A stretch of 64,000 bases of DNA from assembly GCA_963576475.1 (NCBI GenBank), contig OY754984.1:21973215-22037214 (forward strand), in the 5' to 3' direction. Shown here piece by piece: positions 21,991 to 32,511 of this stretch. Source of the stretch: Molanna angustata (Eukaryota; Arthropoda; Insecta; Trichoptera; Molannidae). Every line of letters starts with the position of its first letter. The stretch's first letter is position 1. The notes under the pieces were generated by a model, which worked only from the letters and a program-made list of their open reading frames with translations, did not search any database and was not told where the DNA came from. Position numbers and translations under genes: made by a program.

Positions 21991-22216
21991 TCAGGGATAA
22001 GTATGGCTCATCTAATGAATTTGAAAAACAGGCTACGATCTAACATGAAAACAATTGTATTTTTGGATTAGACAAGTGATCGTCGAAGTATCTATTGCCA
22101 ACGAAGAAGACATCAATATTTTTTAATTTTGTCAATGCTGACGGTGTTGAATATGTAGAATTCCATAATGGGTATTTTAAATCAAACAAATGATTTGGTC
22201 TACATATATATTTTTT

Positions 22217-22266
22217 CCTGAGTCCAGGACGACCGTTTCAGCTTATTAGGCCCTTATCAACTGGTA
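22217..22266 (-). ncRNA. Hammerhead-ribozyme-like motif, left arm
   Basis: Read on the minus strand the motif shows stem I (ACCAG with CTGG), the core segment TTGATAA, a short weak stem II, the GAAAC core, a two-base-pair stem III with loop GGTC, and GTC followed by CTGG. It differs from the other arm in one loop base. Stem III of two base pairs is as described for type I hammerheads of Penelope-like elements. Confidence 0.5.
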
Positions 22267-22650
22267 AACATAAAAACTCTGCTTTTTCTTATATACTAAA
22301 ATTCGGTACATTTTTGCAGTTATGAATTGTTCAAAACATTTAGAATGTTTCTATGTAATGTAAGTGTATACACCTAGTTTTTAATTATTTACCACTGTCG
22401 TTCATTTATTATGCAATGTTTCTAATTTAATTGAATATGCCTAGTTTTTAATTATGTGCAATTATTTATTTTTATATACCTACACACCATGTACCTACCA
22501 CTATTATTCACCATTATTGTTTTAAGTGTCTCTAAGTTTAATTGTATAGTCCACGTTTAGCTTTAATTTATTAATTTGTATAGAATGATCTCGATTTAAA
22601 TGTTGTGAATCTGGTTGTATACCTAATACCTGTAATTTTGCCTCACCTAT

Positions 22651-22677
22651 TGTATTGTATTGTATTGTATTGTATTG
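22651..22677. repeat. (TATTG)n microsatellite
   Basis: Five TATTG units follow CTCACC. Pentanucleotide tails of this sort also occur at LINE 3' ends. Confidence 0.8.
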
Positions 22678-22898
22678 GACCACTGGTATACAGACAAAAA
22701 CTAACCCACAATAAAACGTCTGATCTTCACCCTTTTCGGTAAAGACTTTATATTTTTAAACAGCTGTACTGTAGGTTTTTTCATTACCTGCATCGACGTA
22801 ATTCCCAACATAAACCATATTACAACTGTTTTGAACAATTCATAACTGCAAAAATGTAGCGAATTTTAGTATATAAGAAAAAGCAGAGTTTTTATATT

Positions 22899-22948
22899 TA
22901 CCAGTTGATAAGGGCCTAATAAGCTGAAACAGTCGTCCTGGACTCAGG
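22899..22948 (+). ncRNA. Hammerhead-ribozyme-like motif, right arm
   Basis: Stem I pairs CCAG (22901-22904) with CTGG (22938-22941). The core is TTGATAA at 22905-22911 where the consensus is CTGATGA, then GAAAC at 22926-22930. Stem III is A22929-T22936 and C22930-G22935 around AGTC. The predicted cleavage is after C22937 in GTC. Positions 3 and 8, which pair as C-G in the known active structure, are both changed and would pair as U-A. Stem II is weak (two or three pairs with a bulge), so activity is uncertain. Confidence 0.5.
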
Positions 22949-23011
22949 AAAAAATATATATGTAGACCAAATCATTTGTTTGATTTAAAATACCCATTAA
23001 AGACATCAATA

Positions 23012-23888
23012 AATAGAATATGCGGTGAAAAAGTAGAACCATGAGCAGTTACCTTCTCAAAGAGGGGTTTCAGATGTCCAAACCTTCGCTCATGTGAATC
23101 TTCGCAGATTGTTTCATACATATGTTTACCGAAGAGTTACTGGGGGTTGAAGACGTGGAACAGAGTGGTAGGAGGTGGGCTAGTTGCGGGGTTGTATCTT
23201 GAGAAGTTGTTGCGATGGTGGATAGAGGGGGGGGAGTGTTTTAAGGCCATGAAAGTGAGGGTATATGGAGTTTGGAAAGGAGGGAGGTATCCGGGGGTGG
23301 CAGATAGCTAAAGCCGACTAACTAAGGGGCAAGCACACCTCGATCAGGGAAATCAAATCATCGGACTCGAATATATTGGCGGGAATGGACAGAACGAGGA
23401 ATTTCAAAATTAATCTTTAAGGAAACTGCTAAATCCCAACTCCGTGTAAATTGAAATATGGGACAAGAGTTGAAAGTTCTTGTAACAAGAATCGAATTTG
23501 GGTGTCAGTCTGGGAAAGAGATACGTAATATTTCTAATAGAGTTGCAGAAGAAAGATCTGAATGCGAAAAATTTATATTCCATTTCTTTCTTCAACAATT
23601 TCCTGTGGGAGCTGTTCTTCATCCATCACCACCCGTTCTGCTAATGGGGACTAATAACAGCCCTTTGCAAAACTCTGAAAAACCATAAGGATAGTCCGGA
23701 AAACTCTAAATCCTCTTAGACACTGCACTGAAAGTACTAAAGAAAGCTAATTATTTATGAGAAAACAACTGGCTCTATTACAAGCTATATATCCCGTTTC
23801 CTACATTATTTCTATGAATTTTTAAGTCTCTAGTGACCATTCTTTCTCACTAGAACCATATTTAATGTGTTTTAAACGTTTAGGAGTA
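23012..23888. other. Unassigned stretch
   Basis: A G-rich patch lies at 23150-23290. Short overlapping frames at 23410-23690 on both strands show no motif. Nothing else was recognised. Confidence 0.3.
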
Positions 23889-24345
23889 TATCGAATATTT
23901 TTTTAATTGTATATACGAAAAATGAAAAATATAATTCAAAAATGAAATAATATCTCTAGTGTAGTTCAGGGGTGACTTCTGTGCGAGACACCGTCACCTC
24001 ATTTATAAGGACTGTTGCTTTCGTTGTTATAATTAAACCAATTTCTCAATAGGTGGCGTTACAAAAAGATTTCTTCGTTACTTCATAGATGGCACTAGTA
24101 ATAATGCATTATTTTCAAATGAATTGTTACACATTATTTAAATATATAGATCTTTAAAAAATTACATTGATCTTCGTTACTTCATAGATGGCACTCAACA
24201 AGAAGGTATAATTGTTGAACGTTGCGCAAGCGCATAGAGTGATCACGTAAACCAGTCGATGACAAGTCGTAAGCCCTGTAGGTGCCTTGAGTTCCTGGTT
24301 CTTCTTTAACATCCCAACTTCGTCTGTATTGAGATATTAAATGTT
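23889..24345 (-). mobile_element. Family B copy, near full length
   Basis: From the constant end CGAATATTTTTTTAATTG at 23889 the copy shows AGTTCAGGGGTGACTTCTGT, CACCTCATTTATAAGG, AATAGGTGGCGTTACAAAAA, CATAGATGGCACTAGTAATA, CGTTGCGCAAGCGCATAGAG, GTCGTAAGCCCTGTAGGTGC and CGTCTGTATTGAGAT. The segment CTTCGTTACTTCATAGATGG is duplicated internally (about 24081 and 24173). Confidence 0.75.
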
Positions 24346-25189
24346 AGTCAGTAAAAATATCGTTTACGAGTATGATTGAATGCGTCAAAAGTACAAGGTA
24401 TTTTTAAAAATTCACTAATATAATGGTGGTCAAGAGGATTCTGTTAAAAACTTATAAAGTATGTCATTCGACAGATATTTTATAATTTGTAATATTACTT
24501 TGCAATATTTCATGCTTTTAAAGAAATATAATGTTTTCCATGTTTCCTCATTTATATTTCGTTTTATCATTCTGTGCTGCGCTTTGTTGGAAAATGTCTG
24601 TCTGCGATTTCTCAGGTTAGAATTCAGTGTCGATCGAATGCATATGGATGTTCTCGTTTCAAACGAAAAAATAATTCAACGTCTTATAGGTACATCTCAT
24701 GTATAAAAAATAAATAAAAAAAATGATCGCTATTCATCAATTGAGCTCACCTGACCATCATACGTCACTTTGTCTTTATATATTGGTGTTGGATAATGAG
24801 CATCTTAAGGTGTGGCGGTACACATGTAGGTACCTCAAGGAACTACCCTTCCCCCCAAACTTCCCTTTGCCACCCCCCGCGGCCCCTGAGGATGTTTCCC
24901 CCCCAGCTCATGTCCTCTCCCGCTACTCCTCCTACCAACAAAACAAACTACACACGTATCAAAGGTAGGTCCATATCGTTTGTAGGTACATATCTCAGGT
25001 GGGATGATCCAAAACATCTCTTTCTTAACTGGCCTCAGAACAGGCAATTAAGGGGAGGGGGTGTATCATAAGATAATTTACCTGTAAAGCATATGTTGAA
25101 ATATTTATATTCATGGTGAACTTCAAACAAATGATAAGAGAGGACTGATAAGAAGTGTTTTGTGAAAGAAAAATTCAAATAAATGAAAT
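24346..25189. other. Unassigned, with a C-rich block
   Basis: 24840-24960 is a strongly pyrimidine-biased C-rich block (CTTCCCCCCAAACTTCCC, CACCCCCCGCGGCCCC). Similar strand-biased patches occur at 17680, 33510-33690, 42490-42590, 44105-44150 and 45720-45810. The proline-rich frames across it are not convincing genes. Confidence 0.3.
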
Positions 25190-25350
25190 CTTGAAGGATG
25201 GAAAAGTAAAGATACTAGAAGAGCGTGCGTGAGATGAAAAGTGGACGTGAATTTAGCAAAAAATGTATGTCCAGAGAGAGAAATCTGGTGTTCGGTTCTC
25301 TCTACCTACTTTAAATAGAGAAATGGTGTGACTATTTGGTATGATAGGAT
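25190..25350 (+). pseudogene. LINE 3' coding end of the SVLSAYP family
   Basis: Degenerate but collinear with the longer copy at 57888-58310: GAAGGATGGAAAAGTAAAGA, AGAGCGTGCGTGAGATG, GTTCGGTTCTCTCTACCTAC and ATGGTGTGACTATTTGG. In better copies this encodes the C-terminal RSVLSAYP just before the stop and a TATG repeat tail. Confidence 0.55.
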
Positions 25351-25879
25351 ATCGTTAAGTTCCTTGAAGTATTTTTAATATAATTTGCAATTTGAACTGA
25401 ATATTGGTACTTCTATCAAATATCACCATTCCTGGAATGAGAATTTGATCAGCAATTGAAAAACCCCTCATCCATCGCATCTTCCAGTACACCCTGAGTA
25501 GGTAGGAAATAGGTACAACTTCCAGCAAGAACCATATTTTAATAGATATGCTGAAGGTAATAAATCAGATAAAACGAAGGGACATTATATTCAAACTTAG
25601 CAAATAATTTATCGCTCCTTTCACATACACACATGACCAGTTTCCTGATATAGGAGCATCTACAGATAATCCGGTATTGCCCACTTATTGTTCGGTCCAT
25701 TTCACGTTGAAATAGTACACATATCTCCGCAGGCCTGTACCCTTGTTCCACCAATCTTGTCTTCAGTAACACTGCATCTTTCTTTCGTGCGATTTTTTTG
25801 TACGCGTTTCTAATATTCATTTATTAAATTCCCTAGCCTATAGAGTACATCCTAAGATGGGGATGTAAGAGGAGAAAAA

Positions 25880-26055
25880 TCTGGCGCGAATACGTAGAAA
25901 GAATGACAGTGATAGACTTTTACATCACAAACGAATACCGCCATCCCAGAAGACCAGAAAAAGGTGGCAAGATAGCCGGAGTTTGTTATCCCAGGAGATT
26001 TCAAAGCCACAAACAGATCCCTGGGTCTAATACACGTGGAAGAAAATGATAAAAA
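25880..26055 (+). pseudogene. LINE C-terminal remnant, KRWxDS family
   Basis: One frame reads SDRLLHHKRIPPSQKTRKRW then QDSRSLLSQEISKPQTDPWV, collinear with 21240-21375. Stops and shifts are present. Confidence 0.5.
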
Positions 26056-26064
26056 TGAATAATA

Positions 26065-26235
26065 ATAGTCATCTTTTTCCTTCAGCCATCTTTCCACTGC
26101 TGGATTTAGGCCTCTTCTAAGCATTTCCACTTCTCTCTTTTTTGGGTTATGTGGACCCATCAAATTCTAGGGACAGGGACAATATTATCGGCCCACCTTT
26201 TCTGAGGCTGAGTAATCGCGAAAAATCTAATTTCA
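26065..26235 (-). pseudogene. RTE-like LINE C-terminal fragment
   Basis: The minus strand gives QPQKRWADNIVPVPRI and, in another frame, REVEMLRRGLNPAVERWLKE, the RxxKRWxDDI ... W ... EEAYxQQW type of ORF2 end. A frame change separates the two parts. Confidence 0.6.
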
Positions 26236-26265
26236 TTATTATCAAATAAAATTCTACATAATGTT

Positions 26266-26345
26266 AGCTTGTCATGTGGAGTACCGCAAGGTGGAGTTTT
26301 ATATTTAATGCTGTTCTCCATAAACTTCAATTCAATAATACTAAT
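26266..26345 (+). pseudogene. Reverse transcriptase motif scrap
   Basis: SLSCGVPQGGVLYLMLFSIN carries the G-x-P-Q-G-x-x-L polymerase motif. No other RT block is next to it. Confidence 0.5.
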
Positions 26346-27035
26346 GCTGGTTCTTATCATTTTTTGGATAATTTATAATAATTTATTACTAAAGAATTTT
26401 TCATTGATAGTACAATAAAGTGTAATATAGTTTAGCTTGTGTCACATCGTTTAAACGGAGGTTCTATTAAGTTGGTTCCACGGTGGAGAGTTTTCTCAAT
26501 AAATTTCGCTAGATGTCACCATGTGTAATTAAACAGAAAGGAGCGTTACTATTTTGTGTGTCTCTGTATGTGTGGGTGGAACGTTCTTCCTTCACCGTTG
26601 TTGGTTCACAACTTGGCTTAAACATAAATATTGCCCGGTTTCTCCTTTAGACAATAGATGGCACTTGCATGTCTCCAAGAAACTTTGCTTTACGTGTGCA
26701 TTCAAATAATTAATATTTTTCATGTCGTCCAATTGTTCCGGGGACGTGTCAATTGTATCAGTGTGTAACGGCTAGAAGACTTTGGTCTTCTTTATATTGA
26801 GTTTTTACTTTAAATGATAAATATACTCAAATTTGTAGTACCCAATCAATGTGCAAAATAGGTTAGTTTTCTAACTCTAAGGTAGGTACTCAGTGCCTAC
26901 CTAACAATTTTTAGGAACTTTCTAGAATTTGGTATTACCACATTTATAAGAACGACATATACATAAAGCAACGTATTTAAGAGAAAAATATACTGGAAGC
27001 TTCAAGCATTAGTTAGTCCATTTCCGCCCACTAAA
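26346..27035. other. Unassigned spacer
   Basis: Phrases such as GTGGGTGGAACGTTC and CAATAGATGGCACTTGCATG at 26570-26670 recall 19735-19800, suggesting a weakly conserved repeat. No gene is visible. Confidence 0.3.
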
Positions 27036-27250
27036 TTGACTGTTCGTCGTGGTGTAGCGGTAGGCCGTACCCGGCGTCTGGATTTGATTCCCTTCATGGG
27101 AGAAATTTGTTTCTCACGCAATCTTGCTTCTCTGGACTGGAAACACTGGATAGTCGGAAGAAATATTAATTTAGCAATAAACTCGCCACTTGGAATATGT
27201 CCTTGTGAAAGAGATATGTCCACATACATTCCCAAAATTAATCATAAATT
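27036..27250 (+). mobile_element. tRNA-derived SINE, family S2
   Basis: A tRNA-like head has an A box (TGTAGCGGTAGG, near 27054) and a B box (GGATTTGATTCCC, near 27080). The body carries GGAAGAAATATTAATTTAGC and AATAAACTCGCCACTTG. Related bodies lie at about 32930-33060 and 59610-59720. It is transcribed by RNA polymerase III if active and would be copied by a partner LINE. Confidence 0.6.
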
Positions 27251-27261
27251 ATTGTGATATG

Positions 27262-27358
27262 AGCGAAAGAAATCGGTCGAGTCAGATAGGGTGGGATTCG
27301 AACTCGCCATCACTGGACTATTAATCTAGTGCGGTGCCCGTTCCGCTATCGACCCATC
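27262..27358 (-). mobile_element. tRNA-like SINE head, family S3
   Basis: On the minus strand GATAGCGGAACGGGCACCGC, then GAGTTCGAATCCCACC form A-box-like and B-box sequences, followed by GACCGATTTCTTTCGCTCA. Copies occur at 33795-33880 (minus) and 46985-47075 (plus). I do not call a true tRNA because the acceptor and anticodon arms do not close. Confidence 0.6.
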
Positions 27359-27441
27359 TATTTTTTATTGTTATTTATATTTTTTATATGAACAGTAAAA
27401 TTAGGTTGCTAATTACTTCTAAGTATGTTACTATGTTGTAT

Positions 27442-27520
27442 CGAGTACCGCAGGGTGGAGTTCTATCTCCTGTGCTATTCTTCATATTTATCAATTTACT
27501 TTAAATATCAGTATTAGCAT
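27442..27520 (+). pseudogene. Reverse transcriptase motif scrap
   Basis: RVPQGGVLSPVLFFIFINL is a good polymerase motif followed by noise. Confidence 0.55.
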
Positions 27521-28082
27521 TTCACATATGATATTAAGTTGTATTCTTATCTTGATTAATAATAAACAAAACAATGCTATCATTCTGTTACAAAAATAAA
27601 TATAATCAATCAATGTACATCGTGCTCAACACGAATTCAATTTGTTAGGAACAAGAAATTGTTTTGTAATGTCATTGTGTCGTTTAATGGATTGATCTAA
27701 TGATCTTATTGAATGATGACAGTGAGACATGAACATATCGTCATAATTCGCTCGTTATTAATGTCGTGTTGACAGTCGAGGGGGAGGGGGTTTGAAGGGT
27801 GTTGCGAGTAGTAGGTACCTACACGAATTTCAGATGGATGAATGGAATAATTGATTATCTTGTTCTTTTGACAATGCAATTATGTAACATATCTAGGGTC
27901 CCTGGCAGCTAACGAGGTTTAATTTCATCCCGAATTGGCGCTTCGAGCCAACCAAATATTTGCTGCTTTGCATTGCTGATAAGAAATGGAATAAGGTCGT
28001 GCAAGCAAAGAATGGCACGACAATGTAAACAACACCCTGAACGAGGAAAATGTAAGAAAATTGAACATCTATGAGACGATGA
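27521..28082. other. Unassigned spacer
   Basis: A G-rich run at 27780-27800 is the only visible peculiarity. Confidence 0.3.
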
Positions 28083-28170
28083 CTGAATGTTTATGAGGTG
28101 AGGGATGCGTGTTAAGATTGAATAATGTGGCGTTCAGTTCTCTCTGCCTACCCAGCGGGGGACATGTGGT
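28083..28170 (+). pseudogene. SVLSAYP-family LINE 3' end scrap
   Basis: AATGTGGCGTTCAGTTCTCT then CTGCCTACCCAGCGGGGGAC match the end of the family copy at 57888-58310. Confidence 0.5.
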
Positions 28171-28269
28171 GGTATGTTTGTAATTTTAAATGTGGTTTGG
28201 ATCAAAAAGATACAACAATTAATAAGAGTAGGTAGTGTATTGAAAAATAAAAAGCGGGGCCCGAAATGG

Positions 28270-28520
28270 GGTGCGTTGAATAAATAATATTTTATTTCCT
28301 GCTTCCACCCTGACTGAGGCAGGGGCAACTCGCGGTGGAGTCTATCTGTTCTGTAAACGCGTGTGTTCTGGCGTGGTTCTACAAAAGGGATTATTTCACT
28401 CAACCGAAGGCGGATAATGCGCCAATGCATAGATAATCGCGCCCCATCGGGAATCGGCCATTTTTCTCGGGAATTTTTCACAATGATCCGTCTAACCCCG
28501 GTATGCGAGGCGATATCTCA
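28270..28520. other. GC-richer single-copy patch
   Basis: The block is richer in G, C and CpG than its flanks and matches no repeat in the window. It may be a conserved host segment such as a regulatory element or an exon piece; the 115-codon minus-strand frame across it has no recognisable domain. Confidence 0.25.
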
Positions 28521-28581
28521 TTGACGTAACGTGGTGATTTTTTGTTTCCACTTTTACAAAATTGAAATTTGAAATATTGAG

Positions 28582-28765
28582 ATGCCGATCTTCGTGGCTC
28601 AGGCCTTAGTAGAGGCAGGAAGGTCCCGGGTTTGATTTCCAATGCAGACACAATTTTTAATAATTGTGTTTTCAATTTTGATTTGTGAGGCATAAATAAC
28701 ATAAATCTCAAGAATTTGGCAACATGTTATTGAGTGCATGTAAAAGTAATATTTGAAATCATACC
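28582..28765 (+). mobile_element. SINE family S1, copy b (old)
   Basis: CGATCTTCGTGGCTCAGG and GTCCCGGGTTTGATTTCC are the A and B boxes of the tRNA-like head; ATTGTGTTTTCAATTTTG and GGCAACATGTTATTGAGTGC are the body, with many substitutions. Confidence 0.7.
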
Positions 28766-29049
28766 GACGCGCTTGCGTTAGTGGAATAGTTCTTATCCAC
28801 TGGATGTTGGTACTGATAGATTGAATTCTTTTTGTCAGTGCCAACATAATACTAAATTGTTTATTTTTCATATTTTTTCTTGTATTATGTTTCACTATTG
28901 TATTGTTGTAATTTTATTTTTTTGTATGGTTTATTGTGGTTTTTGAATAAATAAGTAAATAAATAAAAAAATAAATGTTATTTTTAAAAGACAGGAACAA
29001 GCGAATATGTTTTGATTTTTTATTAAATATTTTTTAAGACTTTTAATTT

Positions 29050-29997
29050 AATATTTTTTTAACTGCATATACGCAAACATTGGATTTTTTCCCTGTCGGG
29101 AGTTAAATAATAGGTTAACAATCCAAACATGAAATAATATTTCTGGCGCAGTTCAGGGGTAACATCTGTGCGAGAACACTGTCACCTAATTTATAAGGCC
29201 TGTTGTTTTCATTGTTTACAAATAAATCAATTACTCAATAGATGCCGTTAAAAAAACGTTTCTTTGTTATTCGATAGATGGCAATAGTAGGTAATAGTGT
29301 CCTATTATCTGGTGATCATTTTTCAAATATATAGAACTTTCAAAAATTCCATGATAAAAGTTCCCTTATCAATGTAATCTTTGAAAGTACTATATATTTG
29401 ATAATCTTTGAAAGTACTATATATTTGATAATCTTTGAAAGTACTATATATTTGATAATCTTTGAATGTACTATATATTTGATAATCTTTGAAAGTACTA
29501 TATATTTGATAATCTTTGAATGTACTATATATTTGAATAGTGTGTAACAATTCACCTGAAAATAAGGAACTACACTATTGCCATCTATGAAAAAACGGAA
29601 AAGCCTATTTTTGTAACGCCATCTATTGAGAAATTAGTTTTATTTGTAAACAATGAAAGCAACAGTGTTTATTTGTAAATGAGATGACGGTGTCTCGCAC
29701 AGATGGCGTAATTTCTCAATAGATGGCATTACAAAAAAAGGCTTTTCCGTTACTTCATAGATGGCAATAGTGTAGTTACTTATTTTCAAGTGAATTGTTA
29801 CACACTTCAAATATATAGTACTTTCAAAGATTACATTGAAAAGGGAACTCAATACGAAGGCACAATTTGTAAACGTTGCGGGAGCGTATAAAGTGATCAC
29901 GTAAACCAGCTGATGACAGGTCGTAATCCCTGTAGGTGTCTTGAGTTCCTGGTTCTTCAATAATATTCCGATTTCGTCTCAACTGAGACGTTAAAAA
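29050..29997 (-). mobile_element. Family B, long copy with internal duplication and inversion
   Basis: The copy runs from the constant end (AATATTTTTTTAACTGCATA near 29050) to the distal arm at about 29995. The internal AATAGATGGCATTACAAAA region is present three times, once inverted (29560-29640 versus 29700-29780), and a 27-bp array lies in the middle. At about 948 bp it is roughly twice the usual length. It shows that this family gains internal inverted copies. Confidence 0.7.
29375..29536. repeat. Six 27-bp tandem repeats inside family B
   Basis: TAATCTTTGAAAGTACTATA begins units at 29375, 29402, 29429, 29456, 29483 and 29510, with A/T changes at one position. The unit derives from the single CTTTGAAAGTACTATATATT of ordinary copies. 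Frames open across it are a by-product of a period divisible by three. Confidence 0.9.
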
Positions 29998-30470
29998 CTT
30001 TTTATTCGTTGATAAAATGATCATTTGCCGCTCATGCACTAGGTGAAAGTTTAAGCAAGCAGCGAAGTTGATAATCGGATGTCGACCCAATTGAATAGGA
30101 AATTCTCAAAATAAATATTTATACACAATTATTACGATACCTTGGTAAACTTCTTTACGACTTCTTATCCCCTCTCCCTTTGAAAACTTTTCCATACCGT
30201 TTCATTTATGTATATTCGATCTATGCAAAATGTTAAAAAACATTCACCCTTTTCAAATATGTACTTTTAACACCGCGATTATTGATAACACAATATTTGA
30301 GAGAAATTCCAGTAACGAAGAATCAAACTATTCGATTATTTTGTATTTTGTTTTGTGGGACGAATTTTAGTTAAATTCGGAACCTAAAGATTGTCGGAGT
30401 TGATCGTGAGATGTGCAGTAACATAATGAGATTGTGTAAAATGTAAAGTTGTGAAATCAATCAATGATAA
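29998..30470. other. Unassigned spacer
   Basis: AT-rich, no recognised repeat or frame. Confidence 0.3.
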
Positions 30471-30472
30471 TA

Positions 30473-30997
30473 CCCCCTATTCAGTTTCTATTGTAACTAA
30501 ATTAGGAACGTTCTTTAATTGTAGATTTTAGATTTACGGTCTTATTTCAGCGTTATAAAATATAAATTTGGACTAAATGGAATAGGAACGTACCAATTTT
30601 GGCCGGAACGTTCTTAAAAAGTTACTGAATCAGACGTACAATCAGACGTAACCTACCTACATACCTGCCAGCTATATGCAAAAAAGAAGTATTGTTGCAT
30701 ATAATTTTTCTCTCATTCTATCAACTGTCATCTTGACAAAAACACCGCACCGCACCGCTCTTAAAATTATATCTTCAAAATCCGCTTAAATTAATTAACT
30801 TGTGAATTACTAGTGAAGTGTCAAAATTTTCATACGCTGTGAATGTGGTGAAAAGATTATACAGAACCAGCACAATAAATATCAAGGCAAGGTAATCTTT
30901 TCCACCATATTTTATAACGCTGAAATAAGACCGTAAATCTAAAATCTACGATTTATGCATGTTCCTATTTTAGTTACAATAGTTACTGAATACGGGG
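30473..30997. mobile_element. MITE with long inverted repeats, TA-flanked (M2)
   Basis: CCCCCTATTCAGT on the left and its counterpart on the right (CCCCGTATTCAGTAACTATT on the minus strand) begin arms of about 90 bp that share TAGATTTTAGATTTACGGTC and TTATTTCAGCGTTATAAAAT. TA lies on both sides, compatible with Tc1/mariner-type insertion; a 3-bp target cannot be excluded. No transposase is present. Confidence 0.75.
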
Positions 30998-30999
30998 TA

Positions 31000-31610
31000 A
31001 TGTTTGCTTCAAATGAAGGAGAGCCATTCTTATTTAAAATCTTATTTTTTAATTACGTTAATTTTGATATTTAAGTCTTTTTTTCCTTCATAAATTGTCA
31101 TCAGAAGATTGTACTATTGTTATCGGAAACAAGTATGTATACGAAAATTTGGCAGGATTGGATTATTGTTATCGGAAACAAGTTGTATGCACAGTATAAA
31201 GAAGTGGTTTAAAACTTATCTTTAAGATTTGATATAATATTATTGATGGAATGCTTGTTTTGGAACGGAAATTATCATATGAAAATTATATTGCTCAACT
31301 GTAAATGAGCTGTTAGCTTGCCTTAAATACAAAAGTAAATAAGCGTGGAAAATACGGTGTGATAATAAGAATGTATGTAAATATAATAATAAATTAATTA
31401 AAATTGATCGAAATAAAACTTTGGTAAGAAACATCAGCTGGTATTTTGTATCTTCTTGACAGATTGGTTATTACGTGAACAATATTCCATCCCTTGTGTG
31501 TGTGTGGATATATAAATATATTAATGAATAGTCAATAGTCGGCCATTAAGGAGAAGGAAAGACGTATGGTGCTATCATTTATATTGTCTTCCCTCTGTTT
31601 TCTTTTATTG
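31000..31610. other. Unassigned spacer
   Basis: ATTGTTATCGGAAACAAGT occurs twice within 60 bp (about 31117 and 31166), a small local duplication. Nothing else was seen. Confidence 0.3.
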
Positions 31611-31670
31611 TATCAAGTCCCTCGAGGGAATGCTCTAGGGCCGCTGCTGTTATTGGTATACATAGCAACA
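31611..31670 (+). pseudogene. Reverse transcriptase motif scrap
   Basis: YQVPRGNALGPLLLLVYIA fits the polymerase motif with R for Q. It overlaps the start of the minus-strand LINE remnant. Confidence 0.4.
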
Positions 31671-32310
31671 CGTGCTGCAAGTCCTAAGATATCCGGGACG
31701 TGAGATGAAGGACAATATAAGGTGGATAATGATATTATTTGGACATTCCATTAAACGATTGATAGTTGAAAAATACACGTGATGTTTTGTTTTTTCGAGA
31801 TTTTGCGAGTATGTTTTATATCTATTTTTCAATGGGTAAATCTTTTGTTGTGAATTTGCATACTTAACTAATTCCAGCGTCTGTTGTACTGACCAACCTC
31901 TACTTTTCATCCCTATTTTATCAGCCTTATGTAGGTACTTTTTTGTCACCGTGTCATCACACATTCTTTGTATGTGGCCAAACCACTTTGGGGCATTATT
32001 TTCATCTAACAATATCAATTCCAATCATAAATTCTCGTGTAATATCTTTATTTCTTATTTTATCATACAACTTTCTTACTACACATTCGTTTTAGTGACC
32101 TCATTTCAACCGCATTAATTCTACTTTCATGCGTTCTTTGCCATGTCCATGTGTCAACAGCACACGTTAGAGTCAGTCGATTATAAAATATATCCTTAAA
32201 TAAAATAAAATAATTTATTTCTTTTACAATATAGGAGTTAAGACGAATGTGTGAAAAATACGTAAAATTTTTGATATAGATATTCTGATTTCTATATTGA
32301 TAACACAAAG
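31640..32310 (-). pseudogene. LINE C-terminal remnant related to the SVLSAYP family
   Basis: On the minus strand AVDTWTWQRTHESRINAVEM and RSLKRMC are followed after a shift by IRNKDITREF and CPKVVWPHTKNV, then in another frame KWFGHIQRMCDDTVTKKYLH. The order E-x-W ... NAVEMRxLRRxC ... WFGHxxRM is the ORF2 end also seen at 57888-58310. An AT-rich insertion-like segment lies at about 32190-32290. Confidence 0.6.
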
Positions 32311-32511
32311 GTTGTTTTCAAAATACCGTACATCCAAATGGCAACAGATTCTCAAATTACTTGTATGATTTTAAAAAAGTATAAATGCATGTAATACATA
32401 ATGCTTTGTGATTTTAAAATCCATTAAATGAAATCAATATTTTGAAAGGGTCTCTTTTGTTAAAAAACGAAAAATAATAAAACAGATTGTTGGAGATTTT
32501 ATTACGAATAA

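Larger units (their letters stand above)
22107..23011. mobile_element. Inverted-repeat retroelement remnant, Penelope-like terminal repeats
   Basis: Two arms of about 170-180 bp are inverted copies of each other (about 22167-22345 and 22821-22999; outer ends AATGGGTATTTTAAATC and its complement). The whole is flanked by a 12-bp duplication AAGACATCAATA at 22107-22118 and 23000-23011. The left side has about 48 extra bases outside the arm. Each arm carries a hammerhead-ribozyme-like motif. Inverted terminal repeats with hammerheads and a target duplication of retroposon size are known from Penelope-like elements. The middle (22346-22820) has no reverse transcriptase and includes a TATTG microsatellite. 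Confidence 0.6.

Noticed and set aside
27040..27360. Two genuine tRNA genes
   Set aside because: A and B boxes are present, but the cloverleaf arms do not close and both sequences recur with SINE bodies or tails.
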